Position numbers and translations under genes: made by a program
Notes under the pieces: generated by a model
What the model saw: only the letters and a program-made list of their open reading frames with translations
What the model was told of the DNA's origin: nothing
The model's database searches: none
DNA from: Fidelibacterota bacterium
Lineage (GTDB): Bacteria; Marinisomatota; Marinisomatia; Marinisomatales; TCS55
Direction: 5' to 3'
Length of the DNA stretch: 25,756 nt
Assembly: GCA_002725545.1 (NCBI GenBank)
Contig: PBPW01000104.1
Location: 1-25,756, forward strand
Shown: positions 20,207 to 25,756 of the stretch, piece by piece
Position numbering within the stretch: position 1 is the first letter of the stretch
Layout: the number at the start of each line of letters is the position of its first letter

Positions 20207-20868
20207 TAAGCCAGTCCAATTCCGAACAAGGTGAATAAGGTAGGCGTGTCGTAGTTGTAGGAGAGGCCGGGGTTGTAACCGCTTGAATTTATTTCGATTG
20301 TGGTGATAGCGCTAGCCACTGAGTAAGCGAAACCGCCTATGCCCGTGTTGTTACCACCTTGCTGGTTTGCGCCCTGCCAAATATGGCACGTTGTTCCGGT
20401 GCTGGCGTTGGAGTAGTTGGCGATGTCACACATCCAAATTTGTGAATCGTTGACGTTACCAGTCGGACAGTCGCCCATGTTGATCGTGCCAGAATTTCGA
20501 CTGAACAGGTAGCTGGCATTAGATCCGTAGCCGTACATTACCGAGTAGCCGTAATTGCCTCCCGTACTGTCACCGTTAAACCAAATGCCGATGTTCGTAC
20601 CAGTACCAACTCGTTTTCCTTGCGACATAACAATCCGCAACGACCGATACTTCTGAGGGATACTCGTGAACTCAAACTCTCCCGTCGAACCGTCGGCTGC
20701 GTACTGGGCAATGTATTCCATCGTCCCTTTGACATGAGTCGGCCAAGTACCGGCCCCCACATTCTCCGCAACCTCACCTATCTGCCAGACACCAGACGCA
20801 GTACTAGAAGTCGGAGCTACTTCGGCTCCGATCCTACTCCACGTCTTACCCGCCGAAATACCCGGCAT
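20206..20868 (-). CDS. Appendage protein, paralogue 1 with attachment module
   Basis: Encodes 220 residues. Residues ~18-45 carry PTSSTASGVWQIGEVAE followed by a WP pair, nearly the same module as in the protein at 17233. Residues ~60-215 are the SIPQTY-type domain (FTSIPQKYRSLRIVMSQ, IWFNGDSTGGNYG, AITTIEINSS, LFTLFGIGLA). It would be an appendage tethered by its N terminus, with two relatives next door lacking the tether. Confidence 0.7.
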   Translation of the reverse strand: MPGISAGKTWSRIGAEVAPTSSTASGVWQIGEVAENVGAGTWPTHVKGTMEYIAQYAADGSTGEFEFTSIPQKYRSLRIVMSQGKRVGTGTNIGIWFNGDSTGGNYGYSVMYGYGSNASYLFSRNSGTINMGDCPTGNVNDSQIWMCDIANYSNASTGTTCHIWQGANQQGGNNTGIGGFAYSVASAITTIEINSSGYNPGLSYNYDTPTLFTLFGIGLA

Positions 20869-20871
20869 TTA

Positions 20872-21201
20872 TTAAATGTCAATCTCAAGAACAGATAACG
20901 TCACATCGACTTGCGCTGCTCCGTCACTATATACGTCAAGCACGTCGCCCGTTTCCAACACCTGCTTACCGGCGACAAGGCCGATAGCAGCGTTAAGAGG
21001 AACCGACACAGCTTTCGCTATGAACTCGGTAGTACCAGCAGAAGTGTCTGTCACAGTTGCGCTCACAGGGTGAGTGCCGGAGCCAATGTTTGCTGCTTGC
21101 ATCTGCAACACAATTGCGACTTTCGAAGCCCCAACTGTGTACGTGTTTGAACCAGCCGCAGTATGAGCTTCCCAGTTAAAAACCTTAAATGTATTTGCCA
21201 T
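20872..21201 (-). CDS. Small beta-sandwich virion protein (109 aa)
   Basis: Encodes 109 residues. The pattern TYTVGASKVAIVLQMQAANI, a T-V-T-D strand, IAKAVSVPLNAAIGLVAGKQVLETGD and a final VDVTLSVLEIDI is one I know from small structural proteins of cyanophages and other marine phages. It is thought to coat or trimerise on the virion. It lies between the fibre base gene and the appendage genes. Confidence 0.65.
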   Translation of the reverse strand: MANTFKVFNWEAHTAAGSNTYTVGASKVAIVLQMQAANIGSGTHPVSATVTDTSAGTTEFIAKAVSVPLNAAIGLVAGKQVLETGDVLDVYSDGAAQVDVTLSVLEIDI

Positions 21202-21209
21202 GTCCTACC

Positions 21210-21659
21210 TCAGCTCAATGCCAAAATCAGAGGGATGGGCGACTCAGCAGCAGCCCAAACCAAACCAGTAGCAGCCGTAGAATCAGCAGTCAGTACCTGA
21301 CCGTTCGTCCCGACCCCCAATCGAGTAACCGTGTCATCGGCAGTCGCAGCGTAAATATCGCCCTTCGCATTAACTGTCGATTCGAGTACAGCTCCGCTCA
21401 ACGACGTGAGAGCGCCAACACCGGGGTTAGCGGCCCACTGCGTTGAACCATCTGCTTGCTTAACCAGGATCTGGTCCGTCGAAGCGCTATTAGCGGCCGA
21501 GGAACCGATACCTAGTTTCGTCTCGAGCTGAATTATTGCTTGTGAATGATTGGTGTGAACAATGTCATGCTCAACACCGCTGTCATCCATCTCATCCGTA
21601 GCCGAAATGTTCGGCTGCTGAGTAGTCGTATCTAAAGATGTGGGATAGTTAGTTGCCAT
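21210..21659 (-). CDS. Tail fibre-type protein (149 aa)
   Basis: Encodes 149 residues. The N-terminal YPTSLDT ... DIVHTNHSQAIIQLETKLGIGSSAA, then KGDIYAATADDTVTRLGVGTNGQVLTAD and LVWA, form the classic phage fibre pattern (LE-x-KLG helix; GD-x-x-A-x-x-x-x-x-x-x-RL-x-x-G-x-NGQVL). It ends shortly after that motif (ESPIPLILALS), so it is a short base segment that could attach to longer appendages coded downstream. Confidence 0.7.
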   Translation of the reverse strand: MATNYPTSLDTTTQQPNISATDEMDDSGVEHDIVHTNHSQAIIQLETKLGIGSSAANSASTDQILVKQADGSTQWAANPGVGALTSLSGAVLESTVNAKGDIYAATADDTVTRLGVGTNGQVLTADSTAATGLVWAAAESPIPLILALS

Positions 21660-21660
21660 C

Positions 21661-22158
21661 TCAGCTCACCGTTATCGCTACAGTCAAAGTCCATTCAGAC
21701 CCTGAGGCTTTTGTTCCAAGTGCCGCAACCTTCCGGTTGAGGTTGGTTGCAGAGTCACTCGACCCGTTCGCAACTGTCCATTCATTCCAGTCGAAGTTGC
21801 CTTCAGCGGAAGCCCAAATGGAGCGGAACGTAACAGTCTGACCAGTTACGCTCGGATACCCAGACTCCATCCCTTGGTAATCTTTGTTGGAGCTGGCCTG
21901 CAAACCGGTCTGACCGGCAGCCGCAGCGGTTGACGAGTCGCCTACACCAATGTAGGCGTTGCCGTTAGAGAAGGCAGTGGCCGAAATGCCACAAAGAAGA
22001 TTAAGTAGAACAGTGATGCCTTCGTTAAGAAGTAGGTTGTCCTTCTTTTCAACCACCTCATCTGGCGGGAGACCCGCCTTGCGATCAGCGGCTCGATGCC
22101 ACTTCTCAACAGTGGCCAGAACATCCCACGTTTTCGAATCAGTGGTTTCAGTGGACAT
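21661..22158 (-). CDS. Structural protein with NAYIGVGDSS motif (165 aa)
   Basis: Encodes 165 residues with GAAAGG before the ATG. Motifs NLLLNEGITVLLNLL, NAYIGVGDSS, LQASSNKDYQGMESGYPS, VTFRSIWASAEGNFDWNEW, LNRKVAALGTK and WTLTVAITVS occur in a widely distributed phage virion protein, also seen in actinobacteriophages. Exact role is not known to me; fibre or tail association is likely. It is the first gene after the structured intergenic region. Confidence 0.65.
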   Translation of the reverse strand: MSTETTDSKTWDVLATVEKWHRAADRKAGLPPDEVVEKKDNLLLNEGITVLLNLLCGISATAFSNGNAYIGVGDSSTAAAAGQTGLQASSNKDYQGMESGYPSVTGQTVTFRSIWASAEGNFDWNEWTVANGSSDSATNLNRKVAALGTKASGSEWTLTVAITVS

Positions 22159-22189
22159 AAAAAATTAAGACCTTTCGAGATGTGGAATT

Positions 22190-22256
22190 GGGGCCCGCCC
22201 CGAAGGATTCAAAGGGCGGACCCCACCACGAGGAGCACTACTTAAGCAGTGGTGCT
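22190..22256 (-). promoter_or_regulatory. Two consecutive hairpins after the capsid genes
   Basis: On the minus strand a 9-bp stem with one mismatch (22256-22248 with 22242-22234) spans the stop codon of the decoration-like gene. It is followed by an 11-bp GC-rich stem (22224-22214 with 22200-22190, one G-U pair) around a 13-nt loop. A T run appears only ~22 bases later, just before the next ATG. It may be an attenuator or mRNA-stabilising structure between the head and fibre genes. Confidence 0.5.
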
Positions 22257-22667
22257 ATCTGTGCGCCGGTCATACGGGGTGCGGACGAAGACGCCCACAT
22301 TCGCATTGCCGGAACCTGAGTGGTCCATAACTACATGCATGTACGGTTTGTACACCTGTGCAGCTAGAACACGAGTTGTGTTGTCATCAGCATTGGTGAT
22401 GTCTTGGAAACGGCCATAAGAGACCACGTTTCCTGTGCCGTTTGACGCATCGGAGCCGAATACTTCGACCTCGAATGCAGTCACACCAGCGGCGACAGTG
22501 CCAACCACTAATTCAACATTGACCAAACAAGGACGGTCAACTTGGATGGATGAAGCAGCAGTAGTTGTATCTGCTGAAATGTTTCCTTGAGCCAAGATGA
22601 CATTACTTGCTGTTTTTGCGTCCCGGATCGTTGTGCCCGGTCCTACTGTGCGTGTTGCTTGTGCCAT
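22242..22667 (-). CDS. Probable head decoration protein
   Basis: Encodes 141 residues, preceded by AGGAGG. It lies 12 bases after the major capsid gene. The sequence is beta-rich, Thr/Ala/Val-rich and Lys-poor, with strand runs CLVNVELVVGTVAAGVTAFEVEVFGSD and YMHVVMDHSGSGNANVGVFV. Position and fold type suit a capsid decoration or head-completion protein; no specific family is recognised. Confidence 0.6.
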   Translation of the reverse strand: MAQATRTVGPGTTIRDAKTASNVILAQGNISADTTTAASSIQVDRPCLVNVELVVGTVAAGVTAFEVEVFGSDASNGTGNVVSYGRFQDITNADDNTTRVLAAQVYKPYMHVVMDHSGSGNANVGVFVRTPYDRRTDSTTA

Positions 22668-22679
22668 ACGTCAGCCTCC

Positions 22680-23618
22680 TTAGGTGTTTGTAACGCCGTG
22701 TAGACGGGCAACAGAGAAGCTGTTAGCTACGACAACGCCGGGGTAGCACTCGACTCGTCCCAGGTGACCTGGGGCTGCTTCGGTTTCACCAAAGTCTTTA
22801 ATGTCGAATGAGCCACCCAGACCCAAGATGCCATACACGTTTTCATCAGTCCCGAAGGCGATGGCGTATATGGAGCTGGTCACGCTTGACGAACCCTGAG
22901 TTTCATCGAAGTCAAGGATGGCGTTGCCATCTTTGTCATCACCGATGATCCTGATCTGGGTGCCGTTGTAGATGTTGACCTGACGACCAAAGGTGTCAGT
23001 TCCAACGTCAATCAACGAAATACCCGAGTAGGTGGTCCGTGCAAGAGTGTTGATCTTGCGACGTAGCGTACGGTTCATCAACAGTGCGTCAGGGGCGGAT
23101 TGTCCACGAAGGGAGTCCCACGCCTCGTCGAGCATGTCGAGAGTAAGTGTCGCACCGTTAGTGCCAGCTTCAACTTTCTGGCCAAGACCTTCGTCGATTA
23201 GAGCATTGATGCCCTTGAAATCTTTCGAAGTGCCAGTGCCATCGAAGAAGCTCTTGTCGAATGTACGAGACATCGCTTTTGAGAACTTCGAGTACTGGCG
23301 TGCCTTAGCTGAAATTTGATCAGCCTGTACACGAACAATGTAGTTGTCTATGAAGACCTCTCCACCCAGAATCGCACAACCGAAGAAACGCTCAGTGTCT
23401 GTACCCATTGAACGGGTATAGGACTCATTCACGTCACGGAAGGCAGGATCTGGCAGGGTGTCCTCAACAGTCACCTTCAAAGCGTTGCCAGTAATGGAAG
23501 TAAACGGCAGCATCTCCATAATTGGAGATTCTTGGATGAGGGTAGTAACTACGCCTCGACCCAAGGTCGTTGATCCATATTTGGCAGCTTCGAGGAGACT
23601 TAATGAGCCTGCGGCCAT
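22680..23618 (-). CDS. Major capsid protein (HK97 fold)
   Basis: Encodes 312 residues, directly after a scaffold gene in reading direction. It begins with a helical stretch (LSLLEAAKYGSTTLGRGVVTTL), then a strand region (ALKVTVEDTLPDPAFRDVNE), a spine-type helix (KARQYSKFSKAMSRTFDKSFF), FKGINALIDEGLGQ, the loop LLMNRTLRRKINTLAR and the C-terminal GGSFDIKDFGETE ... YPGVVVANSFSVARL. This order suits HK97-fold capsid proteins. The 312-residue size and separate scaffold gene suggest no fused delta domain. It would form the icosahedral shell. Confidence 0.85.
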   Translation of the reverse strand: MAAGSLSLLEAAKYGSTTLGRGVVTTLIQESPIMEMLPFTSITGNALKVTVEDTLPDPAFRDVNESYTRSMGTDTERFFGCAILGGEVFIDNYIVRVQADQISAKARQYSKFSKAMSRTFDKSFFDGTGTSKDFKGINALIDEGLGQKVEAGTNGATLTLDMLDEAWDSLRGQSAPDALLMNRTLRRKINTLARTTYSGISLIDVGTDTFGRQVNIYNGTQIRIIGDDKDGNAILDFDETQGSSSVTSSIYAIAFGTDENVYGILGLGGSFDIKDFGETEAAPGHLGRVECYPGVVVANSFSVARLHGVTNT

Positions 23619-23658
23619 TAGTTATTTCTCCTGTGTAGGAATCGGATGTAGGAGCTGG

Positions 23659-24120
23659 TTATCCGGTTCCTCGAAGAGCTGCATCAATCGCATCAAGACC
23701 CATCAAGTTCTGAGTGTTGCTAGCTGGAGTGGATACACCACCCACGCTTGCAACTTCTCGAGCCCTTGAATGAGCTGCTGCATCATGAGCTTCAGGAGCG
23801 AGGAAGTCATTGACTGCCCGCTCCAATTCATCGCCTTCGAGGCCACGTTTGGCCAGCATGTCCTTTGCGAGTTCGGCCTGCATTGCTTGACGCTCCCCTT
23901 GGAGAGCTTCAGCTCTTTCAGCCATTTCGCTCAGGTTGACTCCTTGGAGATCTTCGGGTTTCACTAGGCCGTATCCGTGTTCCGTAATCAGCTCTCTGGC
24001 TTTTAGGCCGGATAACTCGTTAGCGAGTTCCTTGTTCTCTTTAAGAGTCGACTCCAACTTCTGTCGGAGTTGCGACCCACTTTCCTCAACGTCGTCTAAA
24101 CCGTCGCCGTCAAAGTCCAT
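23659..24120 (-). CDS. Scaffold protein with EF-hand-like start
   Basis: Encodes 153 residues with AGGAGA before the ATG. Residues 2-12 read DFDGDGLDDVE, a Ca-binding loop pattern (D-x-D-G-D-G-L-x-D). A long coiled coil follows (~18-100; LRQKLESTLKENKELANELSGL, ALQGERQAMQAELAKDMLAK). The C-terminal part is flexible, then helical (LMGLDAIDAALRG), as expected for the capsid-binding end of a scaffold. Size and position before the major capsid gene fit. Confidence 0.75.
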   Translation of the reverse strand: MDFDGDGLDDVEESGSQLRQKLESTLKENKELANELSGLKARELITEHGYGLVKPEDLQGVNLSEMAERAEALQGERQAMQAELAKDMLAKRGLEGDELERAVNDFLAPEAHDAAAHSRAREVASVGGVSTPASNTQNLMGLDAIDAALRGTG

Positions 24121-24208
24121 GATGTCTCCTACGCCCGGAATCGCCTACGCCCATAAACACCGGGGATGGATATGGGGAATGGTCTAACCCCCACCCAAAG
24201 TGTGTGTA

Positions 24209-25756
24209 CTAATAGACGCTTCTACCCGGTTGAGCGAGCCTATTTCCGGCTCTTTGCGCCGCAAATCCGCCTCCAGCTTGCCCTAAAGCACTCTCAGCGG
24301 CCTGTGCGTACCTCAACTCAGACGACTCACCCAACATGGAACCTTCAAAGGCGCTCTGAACCTGACTCACGCTCACACCCGGTGAACGTGAAGCTCTAGC
24401 CATCATGCCCTGCAAAGCACCTTTTCGCTGGCCAAGCGAGTTGTACGCTGTGCGGAGACGTGCCCCGTCAATACCCTGAGCAATGAACTTCTCCAATGTT
24501 TCATTGTCTGGCATCGCAAACCCTGCTTCGGTCGCTGCGCTGCCCAGTACCGCATATTCGAATGCAGTCTCCAACTCTTCAAGGTTGAGGAAATCTTTAC
24601 CTGACGGGTTCTGATAAATAGCGCCCATCAAACTTTGAGCAAACAGCGGGTCCATGCGAAGAACCTTCTGCACATCCGCTTCACTAATCTGACCTGATGC
24701 CTGCAATGCGCCGAGGCTGTCACTCAGTCTCTTGATACCCACTGTGGTAGCTCGACCAATAAAGGTTTCGTAGTCAGTGGTACCGGCCAACGTTGCTTCG
24801 TTATAGGCGTCCTCGAGTGCTTTCTTTTTATCTGGGTCAATCACCGCATCGAACAAGTCGTCGACACTGACATTTAGACCTGCGTGAACATAGAAAGCGT
24901 CACGTAGCTCTTGCGATCCCGACTCAAGCTCTCTGTACGTGGAAAGACGATCGCCGAGTTCGTTAGCGTCGACACCCGCTTCCATCAGAGCCGAATAGTC
25001 CTGTGCGGACTCCGTTGCCGGATCGTAGTACCCAAAATCTTTTAGTTGATCTCTGTAATCATCGACTGTTCTCATGTACGCCGCTTCGTTTGTGAAACGC
25101 AGAGAACCATCTTCGGTATAGAAACCTGGGAACCTTGCTCCCCACTCAGGACTGTTTCTGAGCTGGGCCAACAAACCATCACCTACGAAACCATCTTTAA
25201 CCCAACCTATGACTTTGTCTGCCATGTTTGGACCGAGCTTTGCCACCCAAGGGAACAAACCCAGAAACTCTGCCTGAACCTGTTTCGGATCTACAGTCGA
25301 TGTTTTTCGCTTCGGCAGAATCCAGCTTCGTGAAGCTTCGTCCCAAACATGCTGATCGGTTGGCTGAGGAGGTCGCCCCGCCTTCTTAGTTGTATTCAGT
25401 GACACGTATGTGTCAACCAGCGAGTTGTGGCTTAGAGCTACAGCACGGTCAGCGTTGTAAGCGTCAAGGGCTCGTTGCGACATCGGCCCCCACCTACCAT
25501 CAACCTGCGAAACAGTTTGACCACGGGAATTGGTGAATGTGTTTTGCAGACCTACCTGCTCGTAATAGCCACCATCCATAAGGGCTTGCTGCATGGCCGC
25601 AACATCTGCATCTCCGCCTGCAACCCCGTATCCAGTTCCCTGTTCCTTTGTCCCCAGATCATCAGCAACTGCTATTTTTGTTGGCTCCACTTGAGGAAGG
25701 ACGGTACCGGGGTCAGGCATCTTGCCGTGTTGCAGCATGTACCACAGCGTGGGGCC
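24209..25756 (-). CDS. Large virion protein with PG-binding-like motif, 5' end cut by window
   Basis: The frame has no stop to the window edge: seven codons precede the ATG at 25738 (reading GPTLWY before it), so the start probably lies outside. At least 509 residues are seen. Near residues 45-100 (numbered from the ATG), VAAMQQALMDGGYY ... VDGRWGPMSQRALDAYNADRA matches the PG_binding_1 pattern. The rest is helical (LLAQLRNSPEWGARF, ALEDAYNEATLAG, LRTAYNSLGQRKGAL) and ends in an Ala/Gly-rich tail. Position before the scaffold gene suggests an internal or portal-linked protein, perhaps ejected with the DNA to help cross the cell wall. Confidence 0.65.
   Translation of the reverse strand, partial: GPTLWYMLQHGKMPDPGTVLPQVEPTKIAVADDLGTKEQGTGYGVAGGDADVAAMQQALMDGGYYEQVGLQNTFTNSRGQTVSQVDGRWGPMSQRALDAYNADRAVALSHNSLVDTYVSLNTTKKAGRPPQPTDQHVWDEASRSWILPKRKTSTVDPKQVQAEFLGLFPWVAKLGPNMADKVIGWVKDGFVGDGLLAQLRNSPEWGARFPGFYTEDGSLRFTNEAAYMRTVDDYRDQLKDFGYYDPATESAQDYSALMEAGVDANELGDRLSTYRELESGSQELRDAFYVHAGLNVSVDDLFDAVIDPDKKKALEDAYNEATLAGTTDYETFIGRATTVGIKRLSDSLGALQASGQISEADVQKVLRMDPLFAQSLMGAIYQNPSGKDFLNLEELETAFEYAVLGSAATEAGFAMPDNETLEKFIAQGIDGARLRTAYNSLGQRKGALQGMMARASRSPGVSVSQVQSAFEGSMLGESSELRYAQAAESALGQAGGGFAAQRAGNRLAQPGRSVY

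Noticed and set aside
24128..24152. Direct repeat CCTACGCCC twice with 16-base period before the scaffold gene
   Set aside because: Short, and one copy overlaps the scaffold ribosome binding site; no other evidence for a regulatory role.
1..25756. CRISPR arrays, tRNA genes, insertion sequences and toxin-antitoxin pairs
   Set aside because: No regularly spaced repeats, no cloverleaf I could fold by eye, no transposase motifs and no convincing toxin pair were found on either strand.

Overview
The window is part of a tailed double-stranded DNA phage genome (Caudoviricetes), packed with short, overlapping genes. It has an HK97-type major capsid protein, a scaffold, tail fibre and appendage proteins, a holin, an amidase, a DnaB-like helicase, a TOPRIM primase, a dNMP kinase and a tyrosine integrase. 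Many very small zinc-knuckle proteins resemble those common in actinobacteriophages. The appendage domains (HSFVEGP-type fibre domain, SIPQTY-type domain, ASG-W-GEVAE-WP module) resemble those of aquatic phages. My best guess is an aquatic, possibly actinobacterial, host. That is inference: GC looks near one half by eye and no host gene is present.

Layout. Bases 1-10831 read rightward and bases 10798-25756 read leftward, so the two arms converge at the 3' end of the integrase. The left arm opens with small accessory genes (1-1829). They include two copies of a structured RNA leader (298-375 and 818-901) placed identically between a stop codon and the next ribosome binding site. A double-hairpin terminator candidate follows (1853-1940), then the amidase endolysin (1969-2703). 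A sigma70-like promoter (2775-2803) then starts a long, nearly gapless series: a three-HTH protein, a Cas4/RecB-like nuclease, an unknown protein, a DnaB-like helicase, two small proteins, a primase, a lysozyme-like protein, two PD-(D/E)XK-like proteins, a dNMP kinase, a lone sigma region 4 protein, three small Cys-containing proteins and the integrase.

The right arm, read leftward from the right edge, is the virion module. It runs from a large protein cut by the window edge (PG-binding-like motif), through scaffold, major capsid and a probable decoration protein, to a structured intergenic region. A long set of fibre/appendage genes follows, including three adjacent diverged paralogues, then a YR-hexad-repeat protein, a connector-like protein, a fibre with an HSFVEGP domain, a tandem Ig/fn3-like protein and a large beta-rich tail protein. 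It ends with a holin candidate, a 24-residue lysine-rich peptide, a zinc ribbon protein and a small membrane protein that overlaps the integrase end. Terminase and portal are expected beyond the right edge. No tape-measure gene lies between capsid and holin, which suggests a short tail or an unusual gene order.

Working together: nuclease, helicase, primase, resolvase-like protein and dNMP kinase supply DNA replication and processing. The HTH and sigma-like proteins are candidate transcription regulators. The integrase implies an ability to integrate, although no clear CI-type repressor is seen. Lysis genes are split between the arms: amidase and lysozyme-like gene on the right-reading arm, holin on the left-reading arm.

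The most unusual observation is the duplicated two-hairpin leader with a UNCG tetraloop. Its stem sequence differs between copies while its 13 pairs are preserved.
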